From the NCBI GenBank assembly GCA_937876995.1, contig CALEFD010000091.1, forward strand, positions 1 through 48,444: DNA of 48,444 nt, written 5' to 3'. The first letter of the stretch is position 1, and each line of letters opens with the position of its first letter. Both the position numbers and the translations under genes were made by a program. Below are positions 7,716 through 16,306 of the stretch, in pieces. This DNA comes from an uncultured Bacteroidales bacterium. Lineage in GTDB: Bacteria > Bacteroidota > Bacteroidia > Bacteroidales > Bacteroidaceae. The notes beneath the pieces are model-generated. The model was not told the origin of the DNA, did not search any database, and saw only the letters and a program-made list of their open reading frames with translations.

Positions 7716-8405
7716 TCAGATATTATTCTTTAACACCTCATCAACAAGTTCATTAAGTTCATCGCCTTCCATTTCAAGTTCCTGTTGCATTTTACGTTTC
7801 ATACTGGCAGCAAGTTCTTTCTTATCATAAGCTATTCTAACCTGTACCTCATAGTTATTATTCGGAAGATTTCTATACAGAGCCACAACCGCACGTGTAT
7901 TGGTCAATGAAGCATCTACTATGGCTTTAGCTCTTTCATTAAACTTATCAACTGTTACTGTATTGATACTGGTTGTTTGATTATTATCCAATTTAGCCTG
8001 CATAGCTGCAGCTACCTGAGTTTTAAGATTAGCGGCCAACTCTACTATTGCGGCATTACGTGCTGCAGCATAACCGGCATTATATGTTCCTGCTACCTGT
8101 GAAGCTGTATGCTGTATATAACGTCTTGTAGGACTGCCTAATTCATCTACCATTAGTTCTTCGCCTAACAACTGGCTTTCTGTTAGTTGCTTTTCTATAG
8201 CCTTTTCACCTACAGGAACAAGCCATCCATCTTTTTTTAACTGACGTGCTTGCTTCTTTGCATCCTTAGTAGGTTTCTCATTCAACATTTTGGTGTTAAT
8301 CTCGTTCAACTTTCTCTGTTCTCTTGCTAAATCAACTGCGCTTTGTGCTGAAATTGTCATTGAACTCATCAAAGCAACCACTAACATAATAATAGTCTTT
8401 TTCAT
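7716..8405 (-). CDS. Exported LPP20-related-looking protein, first gene of an ECF-promoter operon
   Basis: This 229-residue protein has a signal peptide (MKKTIIMLVVALMSSMTISA, cut near AQS). A charged helical region follows (EQRKLNEINTKMLNEKPTKD), then TYNAGYAAARNAAIVELAANL. That segment resembles the LPP20/FlgT pattern, in which residues of the form A-x-x-x-A-x-x-E-L-A precede a beta strand such as VVALYRNLPNNNYEVQVRI. The C-terminus is acidic (EMEGDELNELVDEVL). LPP20-like domains are envelope proteins of poorly known function; the larger relative at 16307-18220 is in the same locus. The start lies 43 bases past the -10-like CTTTAA at 8448-8453. Confidence 0.7.
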   Translation of the reverse strand: MKKTIIMLVVALMSSMTISAQSAVDLAREQRKLNEINTKMLNEKPTKDAKKQARQLKKDGWLVPVGEKAIEKQLTESQLLGEELMVDELGSPTRRYIQHTASQVAGTYNAGYAAARNAAIVELAANLKTQVAAAMQAKLDNNQTTSINTVTVDKFNERAKAIVDASLTNTRAVVALYRNLPNNNYEVQVRIAYDKKELAASMKRKMQQELEMEGDELNELVDEVLKNNI

Positions 8406-8447
8406 AATCTGTTTATTTTTAAATTAATAATTTTGTTTATTTGCCTA

Positions 8448-8476
8448 TTAAAGGAGCTTTTTCTGAAAAGTAACCC
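8448..8476 (-). promoter_or_regulatory. Putative ECF sigma promoter (copy 1 of 3)
   Basis: The minus strand carries GGGTTACTTTT (8466-8476), twelve bases, then CTTTAA (8448-8453). The same two blocks at the same spacing occur at 9765-9793 and 18305-18333. It sits upstream of the four-gene operon starting at 8405 and differs from the housekeeping TTTG/TAnnTTTG form. Confidence 0.7.
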
Positions 8477-8484
8477 ATCATTGA

Positions 8485-9078
8485 TTATTTTTTTTCATTT
8501 TTTATTGCATCACGTAACGCTATAGCATCTTCTATATGAAAAGCATATTTAGCATCATTGATGTAGTATTCTATGTATTGCAATGCTTTTTCATTCCGAC
8601 CTGTTTTAACCAACAGATAAATGTATGTCCAACACAGTTCGCTATTCATTGTACATAACATCTGTTTTTCGTATTCCGCCACTTCATCAATTACAGATAG
8701 CTTTTCTATTTCGTCTATTTCAGAATTAAAAAGTACCATTAGCTGTTCTGTTTTTAATAAAGCTTCTTCATATTCTGATTTTTCCAAAAGAGTCTGAATT
8801 TCATTAATGTTAGGTTGTGCACTTCTAAACTCTGTCAGATTTGGAGTGATTCCAAGTAAATCTACTGGTGTTTTTACTTGCCATGGAGCAATCATAAACA
8901 ACAGAGCGAAACATGCTGCTACAGATAATAAGGTAATGGTTTGTGGCAGCGTGAAGTTTCTTGCCGGTCTATTCCACTCCGCCATAGATTGTATTTTATT
9001 TTGTCTTTCACCCAACCGATGTGCTATACGCTTTGTTAATTCATCATTGGGAATCTCTTGATGTATATTCATATCCAT
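8485..9078 (-). CDS. Single-span membrane protein, probable anti-sigma factor
   Basis: This 197-residue protein has about 44 hydrophilic N-terminal residues (EIPNDELTKRIAHRLGERQ), one membrane span at about 45-64 (TLPQTITLLSVAACFALLF) and a C-terminal region of about 130 residues that looks like helical TPR-type repeats (LLEKSEYEEALLKTEQLM, TGRNEKALQYIEYYI). Cytoplasmic N-terminus, one span and a periplasmic sensor is the usual form of Bacteroidetes anti-sigma factors. The gene begins 12 bases after the sigma factor stop. No zinc (ZAS) motif or FecR domain is visible, so the anti-sigma role is inferred from position and topology. Confidence 0.65.
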   Translation of the reverse strand: MDMNIHQEIPNDELTKRIAHRLGERQNKIQSMAEWNRPARNFTLPQTITLLSVAACFALLFMIAPWQVKTPVDLLGITPNLTEFRSAQPNINEIQTLLEKSEYEEALLKTEQLMVLFNSEIDEIEKLSVIDEVAEYEKQMLCTMNSELCWTYIYLLVKTGRNEKALQYIEYYINDAKYAFHIEDAIALRDAIKNEKK

Positions 9079-9090
9079 TATATTTAAAGT

Positions 9091-9747
9091 TTATAAACAC
9101 ATACGTTTGTATTCTGCAAATACTTTATTACGTAAAGTGTTCATACATTTATTCTTAGCCGTTTTTAACCCATCTTTACTGCTATTCCTGTCACTTCTTA
9201 GCTCCAATATTTCATCTAACGATTTATTTTTGTAATAGAATAGGGTAAGTAATTCCAAACATCCTGGCGACATCTCCTGAAGACAATCATCAACAATACG
9301 GTTTTTCTGTGCATTAATATTATCTTCATCTTCAAATATAGCTATGCTATCACCATAATCTTGTGTATCATGAAACTCCAACATATTTGACAGTTGCTCA
9401 CTGCGCACTAATTCTCTATATTCATTTTTTGCAAATGTCATTAGAAAAGTGGTTAACACACAAGTCATGGCCAAGTATTCACCATTGCGTTGTTGCCTAC
9501 ATATCACATTATTAATAATAGTGATTTTACCATTTTCTATTTCTGTCCATAGTTTAAGAAATGCTGTTTGAAAGATTTCTTGTTTTTGATCTTTATCAAA
9601 AAAAACTTCATTAAAGTGCGAATCAAAATATTGTTTCGATGTTCGATAGAACCATTCTTCTACCTTGCGTTCTCTATTCTGCAATCCGTTTACCACTTCC
9701 ATATCTGTATAATCTTTCTTAAAGGACAGGTGCCATATCTTTTGCAT
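9091..9747 (-). CDS. ECF-type RNA polymerase sigma factor
   Basis: The ATG at 9747 gives 218 residues. A GTG at 9816 would add 23 residues but would place the promoter-like motif at 9765-9793 inside the coding region and overlap the caspase gene, so the shorter form is preferred. Region 2 is at about 25-75 (RKVEEWFYRTSKQYF, then QKQEIFQTAFLKLWTEIENG, the usual DLxQExFLKLW-type helix). Region 4 is at about 155-210 (CLQEMSPGCLELLTLFYYKN, SLDEILEL, then LKTAKNKCMNTLRNKV). There is no region 1 or 3. It is flanked by an exported caspase gene and a one-span membrane protein gene, and its own promoter probably depends on it. Confidence 0.85.
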   Translation of the reverse strand: MQKIWHLSFKKDYTDMEVVNGLQNRERKVEEWFYRTSKQYFDSHFNEVFFDKDQKQEIFQTAFLKLWTEIENGKITIINNVICRQQRNGEYLAMTCVLTTFLMTFAKNEYRELVRSEQLSNMLEFHDTQDYGDSIAIFEDEDNINAQKNRIVDDCLQEMSPGCLELLTLFYYKNKSLDEILELRSDRNSSKDGLKTAKNKCMNTLRNKVFAEYKRMCL

Positions 9748-9764
9748 ATTCTCTTTTCTATTCG

Positions 9765-9793
9765 TTAAAGTATATTCTATATAAAAGTAACCC
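9765..9793 (-). promoter_or_regulatory. Putative ECF sigma promoter (copy 2 of 3), ahead of the sigma gene
   Basis: GGGTTACTTTT (minus strand, 9783-9793), twelve bases, CTTTAA (9765-9770). The start codon at 9747 follows by 17 bases, so the leader is very short. The copy in front of the sigma gene implies positive autoregulation. Confidence 0.7.
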
Positions 9794-9802
9794 TCTGCAA
9801 TA

Positions 9803-10642
9803 CTATTTTTTTCCACTCACTACAGGATTCTGAGGAAAATGACCTTGATTCATCTCCATATATTCATCCAGAACATATTGAAGGTCTTCGTTGCTCATTG
9901 TAAATACCCGTTTCCCTAATGAATAAAGTGCATAAGTAAGTTTCCCTATTTGCATATCTTTTAGTTCCGTGCAGAGCTGATAAGGCTTGCATGCACTAAT
10001 GGTCAACCATCGTTCTTCCTTGATTATTGTAGAGGTAATATCATTATTCTTTGGGATATTAAACTTTACATCTATTCCTCTTACCGGTTCGTTTTCTTGT
10101 CCAAAAGTAGCATCGCCACTATGACAGGCATCTATTACAACAATAAGTTGCCCTTTTTTACCTATCCGGTCACGAATAGTATTCAGATAAAAATCTACCT
10201 CATCGTCACATAGATGTTTTTCTCCATGATCTTTATCACCATAGTACATATATGCGTCGTATGGTATCCATGACTCATCCCATAGTGAGTAACTGGCATC
10301 TGTACGTAACGCTTCGTCACCATCAATATCAGACATCAACTGACCGTGTCCTGAATAGTGTATGTATATAACATCTCCTTTATTGCATCTATTTGATAGT
10401 TCCATAAATGCACGTACCATACCTTGTTTGGTAGCCTGCTCGTTTTTAAGCTGAACTATATCCGTAAAACCGGCATTATCCAGCATTTGTCTTACATAAT
10501 AAAGATCGTTGTCTCCATGAATTTTAGCCCATGAACTATCCTCTTGCGCACCAAGTCCAAATAACAATGCACGATAAGTTACCGGATATATATGCTGTGA
10601 CACGAACAATATACACAATAATAATATAACTCTCATGTTCAT
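9803..10642 (-). CDS. Exported caspase-like peptidase (family C14)
   Basis: This 279-residue protein has a signal peptide (MRVILLLCILFVSQHIYP) and a mature start TYRALLFGLGAQEDSSWAK that is typical of Bacteroidetes caspase-fold proteins. The His-Cys dyad is visible: His99 in IHYSGHG, after hydrophobic VIY, and Cys173 in VVIDACHSGD. The GDNDLYYVRQMLDNAGF helix and SACKPYQLCTE fit the p20-like domain. Substrates of C14 enzymes are cut after Arg, Lys or Asp; which applies here is unknown. The start overlaps a 20-codon leader ORF by ATGA. The next gene encodes the sigma factor, and the presumed anti-sigma domain would be on the same side of the inner membrane. Confidence 0.85.
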   Translation of the reverse strand: MNMRVILLLCILFVSQHIYPVTYRALLFGLGAQEDSSWAKIHGDNDLYYVRQMLDNAGFTDIVQLKNEQATKQGMVRAFMELSNRCNKGDVIYIHYSGHGQLMSDIDGDEALRTDASYSLWDESWIPYDAYMYYGDKDHGEKHLCDDEVDFYLNTIRDRIGKKGQLIVVIDACHSGDATFGQENEPVRGIDVKFNIPKNNDITSTIIKEERWLTISACKPYQLCTELKDMQIGKLTYALYSLGKRVFTMSNEDLQYVLDEYMEMNQGHFPQNPVVSGKK

Positions 10643-10701
10643 TTGTCTGCAATCGTTCTACGTGAATTTTCTATTACTACTGCCTCATTGATTTTCGCCA
10701 T
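10639..10701 (-). CDS. Twenty-codon leader ORF coupled to the caspase gene
   Basis: ATG at 10701 is preceded by the A-rich run AAATAAATAAAA, the kind of context favoured in Bacteroidetes. The peptide is MAKINEAVVIENSRRTIADK and its TGA overlaps the caspase ATG (ATGA). This arrangement suggests translational coupling or a leader peptide. It could instead be a remnant of a longer gene. No promoter of the ECF type precedes it. Confidence 0.4.
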   Translation of the reverse strand: MAKINEAVVIENSRRTIADK

Positions 10702-10722
10702 TTTTATTTATTTGTACTGCAA

Positions 10723-10776
10723 GTATTTAAAGACTCTTCGTGCTGTCATATGACAGCTTCTTCGAGTCTTAAATAC
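10723..10776 (-). promoter_or_regulatory. Nested hairpin between the FISUMP lipoprotein gene and the caspase gene
   Basis: The outer arms GTATTTAAAGACTC and GAGTCTTAAATAC pair with one bulge, and a perfect inner palindrome CTGTCATATGACAG (10743-10756) sits inside. No T-run follows on the minus strand, so it is not a clear terminator. It may be a processing site, a partial terminator or a protein-binding palindrome separating the four-gene operon upstream from the caspase-sigma genes. Confidence 0.5.
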
Positions 10777-10824
10777 ACGCCGAATGTTTATTTATAATTT
10801 TAATCACATCGCGTCATATGGGTT

Positions 10825-12501
10825 TTATTCTGAGCCCAAGACGGGGCGCACACTATAACCGTTACAACGAGAGTTGGAGCTCGAGGATGTGACATAGTCC
10901 AAATGGGAGCGCAGAATGCGCGCACAGTCGCTGGTCGAGCTGAGCGAACGGGACCAATAGTACCCTCTAGAACTTACATCATTGAGACCTAAGCCCCTAT
11001 AACCTGCAGCCGGCAAAAAAATGTAGTTAGAGTTCTTTGTGCTAGATACTTTAAAGCCATTTACATCATTCAGTGTTGTCCAAGTCCAAGTGCATTCATT
11101 GCATAATTCTCGGAATTGTTCTCTGGACGGCATGCGCCAACTACCACCCCAATTAGCACGAGCGGCATCATCAGCAAGTTCCAATTCCGTCTTATTGTCA
11201 ACTTTACCATAATCACTGTTTGTGCAATATTTAGTCATATAGTCAACTGATCCGTTGCAATACTTATATGTACTCCACGAGAATGAGGACTTTCCGCTAT
11301 CATAACCATTCACTTCACCCCAGGCAAAGTAATCACCATAATCTTCAGGACTATCTGCACCTACATTACAAGTAGCCCACAAGGTACCGGAAGGAAGGCC
11401 TAAATCTACATAAGCATAACCATTACCCACGATTACTTTGCATGTTGCTTCCACATTTTCATAGTCGTTAGAAATAGCCGTAACAAAGGCGACTCCACTA
11501 CCTACCGCTGTAACCACACCATCATTAGAAACGGTTGCTACTGATACGTCCGAAGAAGACCACAGAATGTTAGATGTAGCATTAACGGGTGTTATAGTGT
11601 ACTGAAGTTTATATATATCTTTAATAGTTGCTAATACCAGACTATTTCTATTAATGGAAATACTTGTTGCAGGAATAATTTGTTTCCAACCACGATGGCT
11701 ATCTGCAGTAGGAACCGTTATATATCCACTATGACCAACATTCAATACATTAGTGGGAGTTTCGAAAATGGTTTTTAAATATATATCATCAATTTCTACT
11801 ATAAAAGATGGTTCTTCTTGATTTGCAAAAACACCATAAATATATGGAGTATATCCCGATGATTGTACTGATAAATCAATCTCTGCTGTAGCATCTGTTA
11901 ACAGACCGGTTGAACGCGAGAATGATGTATAAGTTTTCATTCCATTTAGTGAAAAACTTGTACCTGATTCACCGGTAAAGCGTATGCGACTGGTAAGTGG
12001 CACCAACGATATAGAAACCTCCAAATCTCCATCGGAAGGATATGTATATATTCCATCCTTACATACATAGACACCCGTAGTTGCATCAAATGTAATATCG
12101 GAAGAGGTTATTTTTACATTACCATCAAAATAGTAAGCCTCTACTACACGTGGTACTGTACAAGTAAGATAACTCTTATATCCATCATACTCTACCTGCC
12201 CCCAAGATGCAGAAGTTGCATCATACTCCACGTAAGCTTGTACATTATTACCATCTTTATCCTTCAAAATAAGATAAATTCGGTCACCATCTTTCCATAT
12301 TACATCTGAAGAACGTGTTACACCCTGCAAATCAAAATCTACTCGATTTACATTAAGTGTTATATCGGCACGTTCCCAATGGGGACCATCAGTTGTCTCT
12401 TCTACATTAATAATCTCTAAATCTCCATTAGAACATGAAGTAATTACACACATTGCAAATAATGCAAGTATCAAAACAGAAATAGTTAAACTCTTTTTCA
12501 T
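10825..12501 (-). CDS. Fimbrillin-like/Big_2/FISUMP lipoprotein
   Basis: This 558-residue lipoprotein has its lipobox at Cys23 (VITSC). Residues of about 45-265 look like a fimbrillin (Mfa-like) domain: WKDGDRIYLILKDKDGNNV, then VSISLVPLTSRIRF. Residues of about 285-365 are a bacterial Ig-like Big_2 domain (ITPVNATSNILWSSSDVSVA, then GVAFVTAIS). Residues of about 366-558 are a FISUMP-type domain (YVDLGLPSGTLWATCNVGA, YFAWGE, WRMPSREQF, YWSRSL). All three are surface or adhesion modules, so this is probably the most exposed product of the operon. It is the last of four genes read from the promoter at 18305-18333. Confidence 0.8.
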   Translation of the reverse strand: MKKSLTISVLILALFAMCVITSCSNGDLEIINVEETTDGPHWERADITLNVNRVDFDLQGVTRSSDVIWKDGDRIYLILKDKDGNNVQAYVEYDATSASWGQVEYDGYKSYLTCTVPRVVEAYYFDGNVKITSSDITFDATTGVYVCKDGIYTYPSDGDLEVSISLVPLTSRIRFTGESGTSFSLNGMKTYTSFSRSTGLLTDATAEIDLSVQSSGYTPYIYGVFANQEEPSFIVEIDDIYLKTIFETPTNVLNVGHSGYITVPTADSHRGWKQIIPATSISINRNSLVLATIKDIYKLQYTITPVNATSNILWSSSDVSVATVSNDGVVTAVGSGVAFVTAISNDYENVEATCKVIVGNGYAYVDLGLPSGTLWATCNVGADSPEDYGDYFAWGEVNGYDSGKSSFSWSTYKYCNGSVDYMTKYCTNSDYGKVDNKTELELADDAARANWGGSWRMPSREQFRELCNECTWTWTTLNDVNGFKVSSTKNSNYIFLPAAGYRGLGLNDVSSRGYYWSRSLSSTSDCARILRSHLDYVTSSSSNSRCNGYSVRPVLGSE

Positions 12502-12525
12502 ATATTTTCAATTTTCGTTTTTCTA

Positions 12526-14394
12526 TTAATGATTCCAATCTTCGTCTTGTCCAAAAGTTGTTATATTCAAGCCCAAGTAACTATCATCAAAATTATTCCA
12601 CAACTCATCAGTAGTATATCCGGTAATCGTGATGGTGGTGTGAGAATTACCTGCGACATCCCAATTTTGGTCTTCCGGAAATGTTATTATATCTGCCTGT
12701 ACATTTGGCCTTTGCAGTACCGGTATATCTATATTATAGATTTCTCCATCGACTAATCCTGTAAGAGCCACTTTAACTATGGCAGTACGTTCCACATCTG
12801 CATCATATTCATCAGCTGTAAGAGTAAACGAATTACCGTTTTCGTTTATCTTCAACCAATTACAATCTGTAGTTACTGAATATGTACCGTCTGTTGTAAC
12901 CTCTACAGGTAACGATTCTCCACCACGCCAATAGAAAAGCACACGAGTAGTATTTATAGTAAGATAACGACCTGATTGCCTTATAACAATATCCATAGGT
13001 ATAGCATACTTTGGAGTAAATATCGCCTTAGCATTTCGTTCGTTTATAGAGGGATTGTCCATAGCAGTTATAGCTACGTCTATATTTCCTACACCGCTGC
13101 TTGAGGATAGAGATAACCATCCTACTTCAGTAGTTGCCTGCCATGTATCGTCTGTGGTAATATTTACTCTATGTATTCCGCCTGTTGATGGTAAAGAAGG
13201 AAATGATGAAGTTGATAGATTAAAATAGTGTTGTGATTGTGAGACACTAACTGTTTTTTCTAAACCTGTTACACCCTCAACGCCTATTTTTATCACACCG
13301 GAACGTTTTGTAGTTCCCGTATGTTCAGTTGCCGTCACTACTATAGAAGCATCTCCCGCTCCTGATTCAATATCAGTTGTAATCCATTCAGGTTTGGATA
13401 TAATAGTCCATTCCACATTACTTGATACCTTCAGAGTTCGACTTCCTGCAACAGCTCCTATTGATAGATTAGCTGTTGAAAGATTAAAATATGACTCCTC
13501 TTGATTGATTCCCACACTAAATACTTCGGTTGAACCAATCTTAAAATCAATCTTACCACTCCGTTTTGAAGTTGAGTTATTAGGTGATACTGATAGAACT
13601 ACTGTGGTAGTTCCTTTTTCACCTTCGGCAGGAGATATAGCGAACCAACTTCCATTGGTAGTAGCCTTCCAAGCAGCATCGCTTGTAATCTTTAAAGAAT
13701 AATTAGTTCCCTTAACTCCAACTTCGATAGGGCCATATTCCGTAGATTCCATTCCAGCAGCATCTTGAGTTATATGTATAGTTTCTGTCAAAATTCCGTT
13801 TAGCGTTACCGTTGCTTTACGTGATGTTGCATTAGGATTCGGTACGGCTGTAATAGTTAATTGTGTGCTATCTTCTGAAACTACAACTGTAAGCCATGAA
13901 GCATCCCAGGATGTGACAATATCATATACGACATTCGAATTAACATCTATAGTTTGTGTACCACCTAAAGCTACAAAATTAAGCGATGATTCAGAAACAT
14001 CAAGATTTGGAGTTGCTGCTTCCTGAGTAACAGAAACCATTGTTTGATAATCATAATCAGGTATAGTAGAGGTGAGCCAAAACATACTGGTTCGTAAATT
14101 CTCACCTGACATATTGTCTTGTGCTACAAAAGAAACAGAAGTATCATCAGTACCCCTATCCGGAGAAATACTAAGCCACGACGCTTGTCCGAAGAACTGC
14201 CATGGTGTGGAAAGCGCTTCAACATGAACACCTATATGGCCATTTTTTGCATCTATATCGAAATCTGTTTGCGACATATTGATAAATCGTGCATTTAGAG
14301 ATGGAGTCCAGTCATAACTATTAAATTGTGTATAGTCTTCAACACAACCGGCAAACAGAAGTATAGATAAAATATAAAGTAATAAACGTTTCAT
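12526..14394 (-). CDS. BACON-repeat lipoprotein
   Basis: This 622-residue protein has lipobox Cys17 (LLFAGC). It carries about six tandem BACON-type beta-sandwich repeats. Each has a W-x-S/T core followed by a serine/glycine loop and a thiol-free Q-(D/E/S) end, for example ASWLSISPDRGTDD, ASWLTVVVSEDST, GSWFAISPAEGEKG, PEWITTDIESGAGD and VGWLSLSSSSGVG. A shorter, divergent C-terminal part begins near VQADIITFPEDQNW. BACON domains are thought to bind glycans or mucin or to act as spacers. The protein would form a long rod on the outer membrane or in the periplasm. It is co-transcribed with the PEGA and FISUMP genes. Confidence 0.85.
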   Translation of the reverse strand: MKRLLLYILSILLFAGCVEDYTQFNSYDWTPSLNARFINMSQTDFDIDAKNGHIGVHVEALSTPWQFFGQASWLSISPDRGTDDTSVSFVAQDNMSGENLRTSMFWLTSTIPDYDYQTMVSVTQEAATPNLDVSESSLNFVALGGTQTIDVNSNVVYDIVTSWDASWLTVVVSEDSTQLTITAVPNPNATSRKATVTLNGILTETIHITQDAAGMESTEYGPIEVGVKGTNYSLKITSDAAWKATTNGSWFAISPAEGEKGTTTVVLSVSPNNSTSKRSGKIDFKIGSTEVFSVGINQEESYFNLSTANLSIGAVAGSRTLKVSSNVEWTIISKPEWITTDIESGAGDASIVVTATEHTGTTKRSGVIKIGVEGVTGLEKTVSVSQSQHYFNLSTSSFPSLPSTGGIHRVNITTDDTWQATTEVGWLSLSSSSGVGNIDVAITAMDNPSINERNAKAIFTPKYAIPMDIVIRQSGRYLTINTTRVLFYWRGGESLPVEVTTDGTYSVTTDCNWLKINENGNSFTLTADEYDADVERTAIVKVALTGLVDGEIYNIDIPVLQRPNVQADIITFPEDQNWDVAGNSHTTITITGYTTDELWNNFDDSYLGLNITTFGQDEDWNH

Positions 14395-14414
14395 CTTTAT
14401 TGTATTAGCAGTTA

Positions 14415-16262
14415 TTAAAAGTATAAATATAGCCCCATCTTAACATTAAAACCATTTGATACATAATCATTTAATTGCGACAGCGTGCTTGACAAACGTA
14501 CATAATTTTCTGATTTATATATTAAGTGTGTATAACCGGGTGTTACACACAAACCCAAATGACTACTTAATAATACAAATTCTACACGACTGCCAACAGA
14601 AGCTTCTAATGCGCTGAAAGTAGTTCCTCTACTTCCATCAAAATTGACAATATTTACTCCAAGTTGTGGTGTTAAACGAAATCTTGTACCAAATACCAAT
14701 CCATAGCCTACATTTAGTGCAACTATTGAAGGAGTAAATCTTTCTTTACTGGGACGATTATAAGAATTTTTGTCATCCCCTATATAGTTCCAATAAATAT
14801 GGTTAGTATACGGTTTTTGCAGATACATAACCTCAGCATTTATATTTGCTAAATAGAAGCCAAGAGTACCACCATATCCAATCTTTTTTGCATACATAAA
14901 TGTTGGTTGAAGGTACATTTGGAATGGTTGTTGATATTGACGTTTCATAGCGAATGATACATTTGGATTAGAACTATCAAAATGCATTCTTTGGTTTATT
15001 GTTTTATAACGCTTATGGATTAACATTACGTTATAATCACCCGAAGCAAGTTCATAATGACATGGAGTTTCGCCTATATATTCATCATTTATATAAAGTG
15101 ATGAGGATATCGGTGTTGACAAAAATGTATATCGAGCAATATCGACTAAGTTTACTGATATTTCACCTGTTTTATTTTCCTCAACATTAACACTTACAGT
15201 TTCTGTTTTATAATTTGGGTATGAAACAGTAACAGTATGATTACCAATAATAGTACTATATGGTTCATCCATTGGTGCCACATCGACTTCTATTCCATCA
15301 ACCAGTATAGTTGCACCGGTTTGATTTACAGAAACGTACAAACTTCCGACGCGTGGTTGTAACTGTGGCAGAAATTCATACACTGTACTATCTTGTATTA
15401 CTATTTGCGCAGTTTCAGGATAATAGTTCTGATGTTCTACTCTTATTGAGTGTGAACCACTGGCAAGTGCCATTTTTTGTATGGCAGAAATGGTTGTTAT
15501 GGTATCATCAATTACGAAAGTATATCCATCTGCTTTTAAATCTGAATCAAGTATAAGCCAACCGTATGCTTGACTTAGATTGACATTTATCTCTTTTATT
15601 TCATTTTCTTCTGTCAACTCAAATACACCGTCAACATCATGATAGTTATTTAGAGACACTCTGTAATGGTAGATACCCAAAGGCATTTGTTTTTCAAGGA
15701 CACCGTTTTCGTCTGCTATTTCAGGAATTTTCCTCAATATTATTGTTGCACTATCATGGTTTACATCAAACCTAACTTTTGCTAATTTATTGGGATCTTT
15801 TATTATATCATCATCAGGATTAAAATCTGTATGCAATATAAGTCTATACACTGTACCTCCTACGCATTTTGATATACCGGATTCACTGAAGTTATAGTAA
15901 CCATCTCGTGTATCCAGCTGACCATAACGTCCGTGACTAATTTTAATTTTTCCTGTTCCACCGGGTACGTAAATCCATATTTCGCCATTATCTTGATAAA
16001 CAACATCTTCAGGTACCAAATCGCTTCCAAGATCAAAAGTAAAGGATTTATCCTGTACTGTGGTCACTAATTTAATAATAGCACAATACTGACCGTTTCT
16101 GCTGGCTTGTCTGTCGATACGTCTGAATGTAGGGTCTATTGCATCAATATCATCTGATAATTCCACAAAAGATTCTACCTTCATTTTTTGTGACATTATA
16201 TTTCCAAATATAAATATAAACAGGAATAAAAGGATACTATGTTTTGTCCACTTGTATTGCAT
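14415..16262 (-). CDS. PEGA-domain protein with C-terminal outer-membrane barrel
   Basis: This 615-residue protein has a signal peptide (MQYKWTKHSILLFLFIFIFG, cut near MSQ). Several PEGA-like beta repeats fill residues of about 160-440, such as GSLYVSVNQTGATILVDGIE then YSTIIGNHTVTVSYPNYKTE, and SSLYINDEYIGETPCHYELA. From about 450 the sequence alternates hydrophobic strands (YLQPTFMYAKKIGYGGTLGF, IVALNVGYGLVFGTRF) and ends in Phe (MGLYLYF), the usual outer-membrane beta-barrel signature. PEGA domains are associated with surface layers and signalling. This is the likely membrane base of the operon's surface assembly. Confidence 0.8.
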   Translation of the reverse strand: MQYKWTKHSILLFLFIFIFGNIMSQKMKVESFVELSDDIDAIDPTFRRIDRQASRNGQYCAIIKLVTTVQDKSFTFDLGSDLVPEDVVYQDNGEIWIYVPGGTGKIKISHGRYGQLDTRDGYYNFSESGISKCVGGTVYRLILHTDFNPDDDIIKDPNKLAKVRFDVNHDSATIILRKIPEIADENGVLEKQMPLGIYHYRVSLNNYHDVDGVFELTEENEIKEINVNLSQAYGWLILDSDLKADGYTFVIDDTITTISAIQKMALASGSHSIRVEHQNYYPETAQIVIQDSTVYEFLPQLQPRVGSLYVSVNQTGATILVDGIEVDVAPMDEPYSTIIGNHTVTVSYPNYKTETVSVNVEENKTGEISVNLVDIARYTFLSTPISSSLYINDEYIGETPCHYELASGDYNVMLIHKRYKTINQRMHFDSSNPNVSFAMKRQYQQPFQMYLQPTFMYAKKIGYGGTLGFYLANINAEVMYLQKPYTNHIYWNYIGDDKNSYNRPSKERFTPSIVALNVGYGLVFGTRFRLTPQLGVNIVNFDGSRGTTFSALEASVGSRVEFVLLSSHLGLCVTPGYTHLIYKSENYVRLSSTLSQLNDYVSNGFNVKMGLYLYF

Positions 16263-16306
16263 AAATTCTTTTGTTGTTCTGTTACTATGTAATTCTCTAA
16301 ATTATA

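Noticed and set aside
9748..9816. Longer sigma factor starting at GTG 9816
   Set aside because: The extra 23 codons have no sigma-like content, overlap the caspase gene and would contain the promoter-like motif shared with two other sites.
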